A stretch of 64,000 nt of DNA from Undibacterium umbellatum (GCF_014284125.1 NZ_JACOFX010000002.1:620001-684000); one strand, 5' to 3'; positions 17,911 through 28,623 are shown, counted from the first letter of the stretch. The notes: generated from the sequence alone by a model not told the origin. Made by a program: numbers and translations.

Positions 17911-18597
17911 ATGAATTCTCAATGGTTGTTTCCTACCCCTTACTGTCTTTTCGTGCGCTTGTCTGTGCGCCGCGAACGCTATGTGCAATTTAAAGAGCTG
18001 GCTGGCAAGGTGGCATTTGCTTATCAGCAGCATAGCCGCCGCATGCGCTGGATGGCCTATGCCACGGTTGCTGGTCCCGCAAATTATGTCTACATCATGT
18101 TACCGTTGGATGAATTGGGTGATATGGACCGTATGCCTTCACTGGACCAGGTCTTGCATGATGTGTATGGCGTCGACAGCACACCATTGCTGGAGAAATT
18201 TCAGGAATGCGTTTTGCAGATGGAAAGCTTTGTGCTGAACCGCGTCAATGACGGCATAGACCCGATAGAGCGCGAAACCCCGCCCCCTTATCTGTATTAC
18301 CTCAATTTGCAAGCACAGCCAGGCCGCATGGGGCAACTCATGCAAAACTTGCAGCAACTTGGTGTGGCGACTGCTGGCAGCCCTTTATTTTGCTTCGCCA
18401 CCTTTGCCGGGCCAGTCAGGCTGCATGCTTTCACCATGGGCAATACCATCGCTGAACTCGGCGAGGTCGCCACGCTGGAAACACGGGTCGTGCAGCACTA
18501 TGGAGCAGAAGAGGGGCACAAGGTCATCGCACAGATACATGACACGCTGGTCGATATAGATGCTTCGATACTGCGTTACATAGGTCATCTGGATTGA
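17911..18597 (+). CDS. Unknown protein with two tandem related halves, first gene of the biosynthetic operon
   Basis: 228 residues from the ATG at 17911 (upstream open frame to 17830 rejected, as it overlaps the leader). I do not recognise a named family. The two halves look alike: both begin with a short strand (PYCLFVRLSVRRERYVQF; PYLYYLNLQAQPGRMGQL), then a helix, then a strand with FAG/VAGP-x-x (TVAGPANYVYIMLPL; TFAGPVRLHAFTMG), then similar 'VLHDVYG' / 'VVQHYGAEEG' and a closing helix. This suggests a duplicated dimeric alpha/beta-barrel (NIPSNAP/ABM-like) fold. It precedes the first synthetase by 102 bp. Possible role: small tailoring enzyme, cyclase or regulator; unknown. Confidence 0.7.
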   Translation: MNSQWLFPTPYCLFVRLSVRRERYVQFKELAGKVAFAYQQHSRRMRWMAYATVAGPANYVYIMLPLDELGDMDRMPSLDQVLHDVYGVDSTPLLEKFQECVLQMESFVLNRVNDGIDPIERETPPPYLYYLNLQAQPGRMGQLMQNLQQLGVATAGSPLFCFATFAGPVRLHAFTMGNTIAELGEVATLETRVVQHYGAEEGHKVIAQIHDTLVDIDASILRYIGHLD

Positions 18598-18699
18598 GGC
18601 GACCATGCATACCAGGGATTTAATAACTATGTTGGGCTTGGATGCAGAATATTTCACAAAGTGTATTGCCTTTGGGCATGACTTAGATTCGTGTCCATC

Positions 18700-21600
18700 A
18701 TGAGTACAGATATGGACAAGGCTGCGCCGGAGTCTGAAACTCAGGTGGCAGAGCATGCGATTGCTGTCATCGGCATGTCATGTGTTTTCCCTGGTGCGTC
18801 CAATATAGAGGCTTTCTGGTCTCTGCTTGAGCAAGAGATATGTGCAGTCAAGCGCATACCGCCAGAACGCTGGGATAGTAAAGATTTGCCCGCATCTGCA
18901 GCACCTTATGCGGGTTTCATTGATGATGCAGCCTGTTTTGATCCAGCTTTTTTTGGTATTTCCCCCAAGGAAGCATACGCACTGGATCCACGTCAGCGCC
19001 TGACTTTGCAATTGGCCTGGTGGGCACTGGAAGATGCGGGCATTGCCGCCGACAGTTTGAAAGAGACGCGCTTGGGCGTCTTTATCGGTGCAGTCAATGG
19101 CGAATTCCTCGGCAGCTTTGCCCATACCGATGACGTAGAAGCCCACATGGGCATAGGCATGTCAAATGCCATCATCGCCAACCGTATTTCCCATGTGCTG
19201 GGCCTGCGTGGTCCCAGCATGACCATAGATACTGCCTGCTCATCTTCACTGGTTGCTGTTCATCAGGCTTGCCGCAGTTTGCAGGCAGGTGATGCTGATA
19301 TGGTGCTTGCTGGCGGCGTCAGCCTGATGTTAAGGCCAGACAGCAGCGTCGCTTTGGGTAAGGGAAGTATGCTGGCACCGGATGGCCTGTGCAAAACCTT
19401 TGATGCCTCTGCCAATGGTTATGGCCGTGGTGAAGGCGCAGGGCTGGTTTTGCTGAAGCGCCTGTCAGATGCACTGGTCGATGGTGACCGTATCCATGCC
19501 GTGATACGTGGCTCGGCCACCAACCACGATGGCGTCTCGAACGGTATTACCGCCCCCAATGGACTGGCGCAAGAGCACTTGATACAGACGGCGATCACTG
19601 ATGCTGGCATATCGCCATCAGCGATACAATACGTAGAAGCCCACGGTACCGGTACTTTACTGGGCGACCCGACCGAAACACGCGCCTTGGGTCGCACTCT
19701 GGGCCAGCAGCCACGGAAAACGCCGCTGCTCATAGGCTCTGTCAAAACCAATATAGGCCATCTGGAAGCGGCTGCCGGCATTGCTGGCCTGATCAAGCTG
19801 ATACTGGCGCTCAAGCATAAAAAGATACCCGCCAGCCTGCATTACACCCAGCCTAATCCACATATTAATTTTGAGCAATTGCGCCTGCAAGTGGTGGCGC
19901 AAACTACGGACTGGCCTGCCAATGATGAGTTCAGGCCCAGGGCTGCGTCTATCAGTGCCTTTGGTTTTGGTGGTGCAAACTGTCATGTCGTACTCGAAGA
20001 GTTTATTCCTGCTTGTGCCACCGAAAGTCCTGAAGCAGATGAGCCAGATATTTTGCTCGTGTCGGCATCCAGCAATGAAGCTTTAATCCGGCTCGTGCAG
20101 CAGACCTCGTACAAGTTGCAGAATGGCGCTCATCAAGACTTTGCTGGTGTCTGTCAATTATCACGGCTTGGCCGGGCCCATTTGCGCCACAGGTTGGCGC
20201 TGGTGGCCAGCAGTGCGGGTGAGGCTGTTACAAACCTGCAGGCATGGCTGGAAAATGGCTTTAGTGAGCGGATTGTTACTGCCATTGCTGCCAGAAGGCC
20301 GCCCAAACTGGCCTTCCTTTGTCCTGGTCAGGGATCGCAACGGCCAGGCATGGCCAGGGATTTACTCCAATTCGCCAGCTTCCGTGCCACGATCGCAGAA
20401 GCTGATGCGGTCTTATCATGGTCGCTAAGCCAGTTATTGCTGAACTCCGATGAAAATATCGATAAGACTGCATTTACCCAGCCAGCTTTACTGACGCTTG
20501 GAGTGGGGTTGGCACGTCTGCTGGCTGAATATGGCGTCAAACCTGCGGTGCTGGCGGGACATAGTCTCGGTGAATACACAGCTGCCGTCATCGCTGGTGC
20601 ACTGAGTTTTGAGCAAGCCCTGAAACTGGTTGAAAAGCGCGGCAGGCTCATGGGAGCATTGACTTCAGATGGTGCCATGGCTGCTGTGCGTGCTGATGAA
20701 CAAACTGTGTTGCGCTATCTGGCTGATACAGATATCAGCATCGCCGCCGTGAATGGGGCGCAATCCGTAACTATTTCCGGTATCAGAGATCAACTGGATA
20801 TACTCAGCCAGAAACTCATTGCAGATGGCATACGAGTTCGCATGTTGCGTGTAAAAACTGCGTTTCACTCGGTATTGCTGGAACCCATGCTGGCAGAGTT
20901 TAAATTGGCTTTGCAAGAGGTGGAGTGGCAGCCACTGCAAGTGTCAGTGACCTCGAATCTGACAGGTGAATTGCTGCCTGTCGGCCACGTGTACGATACA
21001 GCCTACTGGTTAAGGCATACACGCGAACCCGTGCGTTTTGCTGACAACATCGCGACGCTGAGTAAAAACGGTATTGAGACTGCTTTGGAGTTGGGAGCAG
21101 TGCCGGTTCTGTCTGGCATGTTGGACGATTTTGCAAACGCCAATGCCAGCAGTATGCGCAGCCTGCCATGCCTGGATGCGTCTAAGGATGACGGAGTCGC
21201 ATTCTTGAGAGCAGTCGCACACCTGAATGTGCTGGGGAGCAAGCTGCAATTTGTCGATAAGAAAAATACAGCGGCTGGTGATGCTTTGCCCTTGTACCCC
21301 TTTACCAAGGATGTCTTTCCTTTGCGCCTGGGTTTGAACAGTTTTGATGGTGGTAATGCGACTGTGCCACCAAGTAAAGCTGTTCAAATCAGTAAGTCAG
21401 CATCGGCAAGTACGCGCACGGTTGTTACCGATCCTGCCGCCATTCGCAGCCGCATCATTGCCATCATCGCAGGTTTGCTGGCGATTGATGTCAGCAAGGT
21501 CGATGCGACAGCACCCTTGCTGGAAATTGGTGCAGATTCATTGATATTGATGCAGGCTGTGGGCCGCATAGAAAATGAATTTTCTGTCAAGATACCGGTG

Positions 21601-24600
21601 CGTGCCTTCTTTGAAAATTTGGCGTCGATTGACGCCGTAGCTGCTTATCTGGCTGAGCAGCAGGCGGGTAAAGTCGTGTCTGAGGTAGTCGCCGGGCAAC
21701 AGATTGAAACGGCTACACTAAACACGCCAGTTGCCAAACAAAAAAACAGTATCCTACTCAGCGGTAACTTGAGCGATGCACAGCGCAAGCATCTCGATGA
21801 ATTTAGCCTCAGCTACTGTAAGAAAACCGCATTATCCAAACAACAGGCTCAGCAATACCGGCACGTGCTGGCAGATAGTCGCGCCTCGGCAGGTTTCCGT
21901 TTCTCTATCAAGGAAATGCTCTACCCCATCGTCGGCCAAAGAGCTGCCGGTTCCAAAATATGGGACCTCGATGGCAATGAATACATAGACATTTCCATGG
22001 GTTTTGGTGTGCAATTATTTGGGCACGAGCCAGAATTTTTGAAAGAAGCATTGGCAGAAAGCCTGTCACGCGGTATACGCATAGGGCCGCAGTCAGACAT
22101 GGCTGGCGAGGTCGCCAGCCTCATCAATGAATTAACAGGGGTCGAGCGCGTCGCCTTTTGCAGCTCAGGCACAGAAGCCATCATGACGGCGCTGCGTCTG
22201 GCCAGAACTTTTACAGGTCGCAACAAAATCGCCATCTTCCGCGACAGTTATCATGGCCATTTTGATGGCGTGCTGGGTGAGGTCAATGATGACCCATGGA
22301 AGGTAATGCCGCGTGTAGCTGGCATTACGCCAGGCATGGTCAGTGACCTGGCCTTCTTTGAATATGGCTCGGCAGAAGCGCTGGAATTATTGCGTGGTCG
22401 CCTGCATGAATTTGCCGCTGTGCTGGTGGAGCCTGTGCAGAGCCGTAACCCCGGCTTGCAACCACAAGATTTTTTGCGCAGCCTGCGTGCCATGACCAGG
22501 GCGGCTGGCAGCCTGCTGATTTTTGATGAAGTGCTGGTGGGCTTTCGCATACACCCCGGCGGTGCCCAGGCGCACTTTGATGTGCAGGCAGACATTGTCA
22601 CCTATGGCAAGATAGTCGGTGGCGGTTTGCCAGTCGGCGTTATCGCTGGGCGGACCGATATCATGGCAGGCATCGACGGTGGGCATTGGCAATATGGCGA
22701 TGCCTCTTACCCGACAGCAGATACCACTTTTTTTGCTGGTACCTTCAACAAGCACCCGCTGGTCATGGCAGCAGCCCATGCCGTGCTGACAGAGATCAAG
22801 CGGGGCGGTCTGGCTGTCTATCAAAAACTGAACGACAATACCGCCAGGTTGACGGCGGAACTCGATCAGGTTTTTGCAGCTGCTGGCGCGCCTATCTACA
22901 TGAAGAATTTCGGTTCCTTGTTCCGCTTTGTCTTCAGTGAAAACCTTGATCCCTTCTTTTATCATTTGCTGTATCGCGGCCTGTATGTGTGGGAAGGGCG
23001 CAATTTATTCCTTTCTACTGCACACACTGAAGATGATATCGCGGCGATAGTCAGCCGGGTAAAGGAAAGTGTAGCTGAGCTTAAGACGGCTGGTTTTATC
23101 GCCAGTACTTCGCCAACATCAAAGACAGAGAAAAAAATCCTGTCCCTGTCTCTTCCTTTATCGAAAGCCCAGAAACAATTGGCGACACTGGCAGCCTTGT
23201 CCGAGCAGGGTTCGGCAGCCTATGTCGTCAGCGTTGCGCTGGAATTGCGGGGTGATATCAAGCATGCTGATATCGAACGCGCTTTTACGACGCTGGTAAG
23301 CAGGCATGATGCCCTGCGGGCGTCCATAGATCTGGACGCAGGGCTGCAGAAAATAGCGCCTCATGTGGCAGTGAAAGTGCTGAGCCATCAAGTCACTGCC
23401 AGTACGCTGGATACAGCGCTGCAAAACAGCGTTGCAGCCAGTTTCGACCTGACGCAGGCTGGTGCATTCCGCATAGACTTGTTTGAGCTTGATGCGCATC
23501 ATGCCGTCTTGCTGTTTGCAGCCCATCATGTCTTCATTGATGGGCAATCCATGCAAATGCTGTTTGAAGAATTCGCCGCGCTCATGAATGGCCGGGCTTT
23601 AATCGGCAAACCGGACTATGCCTTATTGGCGCAGCGCATGGCAGATGCAGGTTCATCGCCTGAACAGCAAGAACATAAGCAATACTGGTTAAGTAAATTG
23701 CAGCAAGCACCGTCCGGCATAGAGCTGCCATGCGCCCACGCCAGGGCCAGCATGCGTGGCTTCCAGGGCCAGCGCCTGACGCATGAACTCGACAAGAACA
23801 TCTTGCGCCAGCTTGAACAAAAGACCAGCAAGCTGGGCATGTCATCCAGCATGGCATTGATAGCGGCGTTTGCAGCCAGTCTGCGTCGGGCCGGGGCAGG
23901 ACGCGACATGGTATTGGGTGTACCCTATTCTGGTCGCGATGAAGCGCTGGCGCATACACCAGGTTATTGCGCGCATCTCTTGCCTTTGCGTTTGACTATT
24001 CCGGCACAGGCGAGTACCAGCGAGGTATTGGCAGAAGTCAAGCAGCAATTCCTTGATGCCATCACCCATGCAAATTACCCGCTTTCGCAACTGGTGGATG
24101 ATCTGGGTCTGGTCCGTGACCCAGCCAGGCCGCCATTGGTGAATATCACTTTCAATGTAGACAAACTGGCGGCCATGCCTGCCTTGCCCGGGGTGACAGT
24201 GGAGGCGCATTCCCTGGCTATTAGCCATGCCCGCTTTGACATAGCTTGCAACCTGGTTGACTGGCAAGATGGCGCACGGGTGGAACTGGATTTCGATAGC
24301 CAGTTGTTTGATACGGTCAACATGCAGGAATTGTTGGACAGCTTTGTCGCGATGATAGAACGCATGGCAGGTACCGATCAGGATTTTGATGAACGCGCTG
24401 CTGCCAGGGCTGTCTGGTTACCTGCCAGGCTTGAATCAGTTCCTGGTATGCCGGGTTTGCTGGAAAGATTCCGTCAGTCTGCCATGCAAGATCCACCGGC
24501 GATTGCCTTGCGCCTGGACGCCACCGAAATCATGACGCGTCAGCAGCTTGATCTGCATTCAGACCTGCTGGCGAAAGAAATTCTTAGTGCTGATCAAACT

Positions 24601-27552
24601 GCAGGGCCCGTACTCTTATTGCTGGGCCGCAGCCTGGCATTCCCGGTTGGCATGCTGGCGGCGTGGAAGGCTGGCAAAGCTTACCTGCCGGTAGATAGTC
24701 ATTTGCCACAAGGGCGGGTGCTGGAATTGATACGGCAGGCAAAGCCCTGCTGCGTTATCTTGCAAGACAATCCAGATATTGTCGATGCGCTGGTCGCGAT
24801 GAATATCCCTTGCCTGCAATTGCCAACCAGTTTCAAGGGGATTCATCCTCAAGATCATCCATCATTGCCATTGCTAGCAACTAAGCCTGACGCCTGCGCC
24901 TATCAGCTATTCACCTCCGGTTCCACCGGCAAGCCCAAGCTGGTCGCCGTGCCGCATCGGGCGGTACAGCATTATCTTGATGCGATTATTTCCGCTTTTG
25001 ATTTGCAACCCGGTTTGCGCTATGCCGTGATATCGACCTTTGCGGCTGATCTCGGCTTAACCACGGTCTTGCCTGCTTTGTTCCATGGCGGTTGCCTGAG
25101 CATCATCAGCAATGCCATGGCACGCGATGCTGACGGCTATGCTGCCCTGATGCAGCAAACGCCGGTCGATGTATTAAAAATTGTACCTTCCCATCTGGAA
25201 GCCTTGCTGACAGCACAGGACAAGGCTGCTGTCATGCCTTTGACGCATTTGATACTGGGTGGCGAAACCGCCAGCGCCAGACTATTGCAACAACTTTGCG
25301 ATATCCATGCAAACTGCCGCATTTTCAATCACTTCGGACCCACCGAAGCCACCATAGGCGTCATGGTGGGTGAATGGCAGGGCGACTTGGGTGGCATGCG
25401 CTTCAGCCAGCCTTTGGGTAGTAATCGCATACATATACTCGATGTGGCAGGGCAGCCCTGCGTTTTTGGTGAAGCCGGTGAGATTTACCTGGGCGGCCCT
25501 GGTCTTGCATTGGGCTATGTTGGCATGCCTGAAGATGCAGCCGACTCATTCCTGTCCGCGGAGATAGCCGGAGCACGTGAGCGCGTCTACCGCACTGGCG
25601 ACCTCGCTGTCATGCATGCTGATGGCCGTATGCAGATACTTGGCCGCAAGGATGAACAACTGAAAATACGCGGCTACCGCATCGAGCCCGCAGAAATCAT
25701 CGCCGTATTGATGGCGCAAGAAAATGTGGCTAATGCGACGGTGATCTTGCATAAGCCTGAGTCTGCAAATCCAGGCAGGCCCTACCTGCTGGCCTATGTC
25801 GTTGCAGTTGATAAAGGCTTACCTCTTGATACGCAATGCTTGCTAGCCAATTTGCGGCAGTATTTGCCTGATTACATGCTGCCAAAAGCAGTCATCGCCA
25901 TCAACAACATTCCTTATACATCGAATGGCAAGCTGGACCGTGCTGCTTTGCCTCGGCTGGATGATGAACATGATGCTTTGGAAAGCGCAAGCGCCACAAT
26001 ATCAGGAGCAGAAGCCGCCCTGCTGGCGATCTTGCGCGAGCTGTTGCAGCGCGAGAATTTGGGTCCGCAGGCAGATTTCTTCCGGAGTGGTGGCGATTCC
26101 ATTTTGGCGATACAAATGATCGCACGCCTGCGCCAAGCTGGCTGGCAAGCCAAGGCCATGGATTTGTATGCAGCGCCCGTACTGGCTGACTTTGCAAAGA
26201 AACTCTTGCCCGTAGGTGAAATGGCGGGCGCTGATGCCAGGCCTGAAGGTAAGTGCAGACTGTTGCCCGCGCAGCTCAGGTTGCAGGAACTGATGCAGGA
26301 GACTCCATCACATTTCAATTTATCCGTCTTGCTGGAAATGGCAGACTGGGTCAATGCCGAGATGCTGGAGCAGGTATTGCGGGCGCTTATAGAACAACAT
26401 GATGCCCTGCGCCTTGGCTTTAATAACGAAGACGCACATTTTAATGAGCTTGCCAACACGCCAGTTTTGCATCTGACAAAAGACTACCAGCAAGTGCAGG
26501 CTACATTGCAGCCTGCGCATGCCAATTTGCTGACCGCTGCCTGGACACCCGCAAGCCTGGGACAAAAATCCCGCCTCTTGCTGGTTGTGCACCATCTGGT
26601 CAGTGATGGCATTTCCCTGCAAATCCTGCTGGAAGATTTGCGAAAGGCACTGCTGGATTTGCAAGCCGGGCGTACCCCCGCGCTGGGAAGAAAGACCGCA
26701 TCGTTACAAGCCTGGGCAGAACACCTGAAACGACAGGCCAGCCAGGATGTGGTATTGGCAGAAGCAGAATATTGGGAAATCTGCACATCCATCCCCGCAC
26801 CTGAATTGCCCAATTTGCCAAATAGTGGTCAGGCGCATGGCTACTGCAGTATCGATGAAGACGCACAGGTCAGCGTGATCGTGCCAGCAGAAATCACCAG
26901 CCGCTTCATACAGGGGCAAACCGGTGTCTCAGCAGAGGATATCCTGATTGCTGCCCTGACCCTGAGCCTGGGTGAGTGGACAGGTGAAGCCGTCGCCTAT
27001 CTGGAACTGGAAGGCCATGGTCGTCAACTTGATCAAGCTGACATGGATGTCAGCCGCAGCGTAGGCTGGTTCACCAGCCGCTATCCTGCCTGGTTTGATC
27101 TGACAGATGTAGCTGCAGTGGCTGCCGCCAGCGAGATCGCCATGCAACGCAGCGATATCCCTGCGCATGGCTTTGGCTACGGACTTTTGCGCTACCTGGG
27201 GCCAGAAAAAGTGCGCGCCGCGCTGGCACAAGGGCAAATGCCTGAGATCAGCCTGAACTACATGGGGCAGATCAACCCGCCACCTGATGATGTCTTCAAG
27301 CTGTTGTCATGGTCACCAGATCGTCAGGACAGAGGTGCAGAACGGGCAGCACATCTACCGCGTCTGCATAAGATGGCTATAGAAGCCTATATCCTGGATG
27401 GTTGCCTGCATTTGCTGTGGCAATACCATGCAACTACGTATCAGGAGCAGGAGATACGCAGCATCGCGCAAAAAATGGCTGGATACATCGCCTGCATATT
27501 GAATGGCTGCACAGCGACAGAAGCAAAATATGGGAAGGAAGAAATAGCATGA
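18700..27552 (+). CDS. Hybrid PKS/NRPS: KS-AT-ACP-aminotransferase-C-A-PCP-E
   Basis: About 2950 residues. Domains by position: ketosynthase 18750-20010 (active Cys codon 19237, DTACSSS; His in EAHGTGT and NIGHLE), acyltransferase 20300-21130 (GHSLGEYTAA; TAFH, so malonyl-type), ACP 21440-21660 (Ser codon 21538, GADSL), class III PLP aminotransferase 21780-23085 (Lys codon 22609, TYGKIVGGG), condensation 23150-24440 (HHVFIDG intact), adenylation 24450-25970, carrier 26005-26210 (GGDSI), epimerase 26255-27520 (HHLVSDG, EGHGRQ, SRSVGWFTS, NYMGQ). A loaded fatty acid would be extended by malonate, its beta-keto group transaminated to a beta-amine, and the product joined to an amino acid that is then epimerised; this is iturin/mycosubtilin logic. 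My pocket reading is D-L-T-K-I-G-H-I-G, one change from the known Asp code. Start ATG 18700 lacks a clear ribosome site; GTG 18691 is possible. Confidence 0.95.
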   Translation: MSTDMDKAAPESETQVAEHAIAVIGMSCVFPGASNIEAFWSLLEQEICAVKRIPPERWDSKDLPASAAPYAGFIDDAACFDPAFFGISPKEAYALDPRQRLTLQLAWWALEDAGIAADSLKETRLGVFIGAVNGEFLGSFAHTDDVEAHMGIGMSNAIIANRISHVLGLRGPSMTIDTACSSSLVAVHQACRSLQAGDADMVLAGGVSLMLRPDSSVALGKGSMLAPDGLCKTFDASANGYGRGEGAGLVLLKRLSDALVDGDRIHAVIRGSATNHDGVSNGITAPNGLAQEHLIQTAITDAGISPSAIQYVEAHGTGTLLGDPTETRALGRTLGQQPRKTPLLIGSVKTNIGHLEAAAGIAGLIKLILALKHKKIPASLHYTQPNPHINFEQLRLQVVAQTTDWPANDEFRPRAASISAFGFGGANCHVVLEEFIPACATESPEADEPDILLVSASSNEALIRLVQQTSYKLQNGAHQDFAGVCQLSRLGRAHLRHRLALVASSAGEAVTNLQAWLENGFSERIVTAIAARRPPKLAFLCPGQGSQRPGMARDLLQFASFRATIAEADAVLSWSLSQLLLNSDENIDKTAFTQPALLTLGVGLARLLAEYGVKPAVLAGHSLGEYTAAVIAGALSFEQALKLVEKRGRLMGALTSDGAMAAVRADEQTVLRYLADTDISIAAVNGAQSVTISGIRDQLDILSQKLIADGIRVRMLRVKTAFHSVLLEPMLAEFKLALQEVEWQPLQVSVTSNLTGELLPVGHVYDTAYWLRHTREPVRFADNIATLSKNGIETALELGAVPVLSGMLDDFANANASSMRSLPCLDASKDDGVAFLRAVAHLNVLGSKLQFVDKKNTAAGDALPLYPFTKDVFPLRLGLNSFDGGNATVPPSKAVQISKSASASTRTVVTDPAAIRSRIIAIIAGLLAIDVSKVDATAPLLEIGADSLILMQAVGRIENEFSVKIPVRAFFENLASIDAVAAYLAEQQAGKVVSEVVAGQQIETATLNTPVAKQKNSILLSGNLSDAQRKHLDEFSLSYCKKTALSKQQAQQYRHVLADSRASAGFRFSIKEMLYPIVGQRAAGSKIWDLDGNEYIDISMGFGVQLFGHEPEFLKEALAESLSRGIRIGPQSDMAGEVASLINELTGVERVAFCSSGTEAIMTALRLARTFTGRNKIAIFRDSYHGHFDGVLGEVNDDPWKVMPRVAGITPGMVSDLAFFEYGSAEALELLRGRLHEFAAVLVEPVQSRNPGLQPQDFLRSLRAMTRAAGSLLIFDEVLVGFRIHPGGAQAHFDVQADIVTYGKIVGGGLPVGVIAGRTDIMAGIDGGHWQYGDASYPTADTTFFAGTFNKHPLVMAAAHAVLTEIKRGGLAVYQKLNDNTARLTAELDQVFAAAGAPIYMKNFGSLFRFVFSENLDPFFYHLLYRGLYVWEGRNLFLSTAHTEDDIAAIVSRVKESVAELKTAGFIASTSPTSKTEKKILSLSLPLSKAQKQLATLAALSEQGSAAYVVSVALELRGDIKHADIERAFTTLVSRHDALRASIDLDAGLQKIAPHVAVKVLSHQVTASTLDTALQNSVAASFDLTQAGAFRIDLFELDAHHAVLLFAAHHVFIDGQSMQMLFEEFAALMNGRALIGKPDYALLAQRMADAGSSPEQQEHKQYWLSKLQQAPSGIELPCAHARASMRGFQGQRLTHELDKNILRQLEQKTSKLGMSSSMALIAAFAASLRRAGAGRDMVLGVPYSGRDEALAHTPGYCAHLLPLRLTIPAQASTSEVLAEVKQQFLDAITHANYPLSQLVDDLGLVRDPARPPLVNITFNVDKLAAMPALPGVTVEAHSLAISHARFDIACNLVDWQDGARVELDFDSQLFDTVNMQELLDSFVAMIERMAGTDQDFDERAAARAVWLPARLESVPGMPGLLERFRQSAMQDPPAIALRLDATEIMTRQQLDLHSDLLAKEILSADQTAGPVLLLLGRSLAFPVGMLAAWKAGKAYLPVDSHLPQGRVLELIRQAKPCCVILQDNPDIVDALVAMNIPCLQLPTSFKGIHPQDHPSLPLLATKPDACAYQLFTSGSTGKPKLVAVPHRAVQHYLDAIISAFDLQPGLRYAVISTFAADLGLTTVLPALFHGGCLSIISNAMARDADGYAALMQQTPVDVLKIVPSHLEALLTAQDKAAVMPLTHLILGGETASARLLQQLCDIHANCRIFNHFGPTEATIGVMVGEWQGDLGGMRFSQPLGSNRIHILDVAGQPCVFGEAGEIYLGGPGLALGYVGMPEDAADSFLSAEIAGARERVYRTGDLAVMHADGRMQILGRKDEQLKIRGYRIEPAEIIAVLMAQENVANATVILHKPESANPGRPYLLAYVVAVDKGLPLDTQCLLANLRQYLPDYMLPKAVIAINNIPYTSNGKLDRAALPRLDDEHDALESASATISGAEAALLAILRELLQRENLGPQADFFRSGGDSILAIQMIARLRQAGWQAKAMDLYAAPVLADFAKKLLPVGEMAGADARPEGKCRLLPAQLRLQELMQETPSHFNLSVLLEMADWVNAEMLEQVLRALIEQHDALRLGFNNEDAHFNELANTPVLHLTKDYQQVQATLQPAHANLLTAAWTPASLGQKSRLLLVVHHLVSDGISLQILLEDLRKALLDLQAGRTPALGRKTASLQAWAEHLKRQASQDVVLAEAEYWEICTSIPAPELPNLPNSGQAHGYCSIDEDAQVSVIVPAEITSRFIQGQTGVSAEDILIAALTLSLGEWTGEAVAYLELEGHGRQLDQADMDVSRSVGWFTSRYPAWFDLTDVAAVAAASEIAMQRSDIPAHGFGYGLLRYLGPEKVRAALAQGQMPEISLNYMGQINPPPDDVFKLLSWSPDRQDRGAERAAHLPRLHKMAIEAYILDGCLHLLWQYHATTYQEQEIRSIAQKMAGYIACILNGCTATEAKYGKEEIA

Positions 27553-28598
27553 GCATGATGCCCAAACCCGGTCTAAACCTGCGCCGCCCAGCGGTGCGTC
27601 TGTCCGATGGCAGCCTGGTTGATAGACAGCCATTCAAGAGTGCATCTGGCCTGCCGCTGGTCTTGCGCCCGCATGCCAAGGGCGTGAATTTGCTGGGCTG
27701 GATCAGGGACAACCAGACGCAGTTACAGCAGGATTTATTGCAATACGGTGGTTTGCTGTTCCGTGACTTTGATCTGCGTGGCGTGCAGGATTTCCAGGCA
27801 GGTTTGAATGCCTTTGGCGTGCAGCTCATGAATTACATAGAAAAAGCCACGCCCCGCAAGCAGGTCGACGGGCAGGTGTATACCTCGACCATCTTCCCGC
27901 CCGAACATGTGATCGCCCTGCATAATGAATTATCGTATGTACGCCAATGGCCAGGGCGTATCGCCTTCTTTTGTGAAATCGCAGCCGAGACAGAAGGTGA
28001 AACCCCGATCGCCGATGTGCGCCGTGTGCTGGCTGCGATAGATACTGAAGTCAAAGAAAAATTCCGTCGCCTGGGCTGGATGCTGGTGCGTAACTTTGGT
28101 TCTGGCATTGGCCCCTCCTGGCAACATTCGCTGGCCGTAGAAAGCAGGGAAGAAGCCGAAGCCTATATGCAAAAGTCGGATACGCAATGGACCTGGATGG
28201 AAGGCGACAGGCTGCGTACGTCGCAGGTACGTTCCAGCATACGCTGCCATCCGCAAACGGGTGAAGAACTCTGGTTCAATCACATCGCTTTCTGGCATCC
28301 GTCCAGCATGACGGATGAAATACGTAGTTCATTGACTGGTGACCTGGGTGTGGAGAATTTACCCTATAACACTTTTTATGGCGATGGCTCGGTGATCCCG
28401 GACGAGGTGGTAGCTCACCTGCGTGCAGCCTATGATGCAGAAACCGTCAAGTTCCGCTGGCAGCCGGGGGATCTGCTCTTGCTCGACAATATGCTGGTCG
28501 CACATGGCCGCTCCAGATTTACCGGTGAGCGCAAGATACTGACAGCCATGGGCGATGAAGTGCGCCCGGCCAGCGTCTTGCCAGGTTCCCTAAATTAA
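27549..28598 (+). CDS. SyrP-like Fe(II)/2-oxoglutarate dioxygenase (probable aspartyl beta-hydroxylase)
   Basis: 349-residue TauD/TfdA-superfamily oxygenase. Iron ligands are seen as His125 and Glu127 (HNELSY, the H-x-E variant typical of SyrP) and the distal His319 (LVAHGRSRF), with Arg323 to bind 2-oxoglutarate. The stretch YTSTIFPPEH before the ligands and GETPIADVRR after them are strongly SyrP-like. SyrP hydroxylates the beta carbon of carrier-bound Asp. It overlaps the stop of the first synthetase (ATGA) and follows GGAAGG, so it is coupled to the protein whose A domain reads as Asp. It therefore probably makes beta-hydroxy-aspartate on that carrier. Confidence 0.88.
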   Translation: MSMMPKPGLNLRRPAVRLSDGSLVDRQPFKSASGLPLVLRPHAKGVNLLGWIRDNQTQLQQDLLQYGGLLFRDFDLRGVQDFQAGLNAFGVQLMNYIEKATPRKQVDGQVYTSTIFPPEHVIALHNELSYVRQWPGRIAFFCEIAAETEGETPIADVRRVLAAIDTEVKEKFRRLGWMLVRNFGSGIGPSWQHSLAVESREEAEAYMQKSDTQWTWMEGDRLRTSQVRSSIRCHPQTGEELWFNHIAFWHPSSMTDEIRSSLTGDLGVENLPYNTFYGDGSVIPDEVVAHLRAAYDAETVKFRWQPGDLLLLDNMLVAHGRSRFTGERKILTAMGDEVRPASVLPGSLN

Positions 28599-28623
28599 AC
28601 ACAAACCAGGCAAGGACAGGCAA

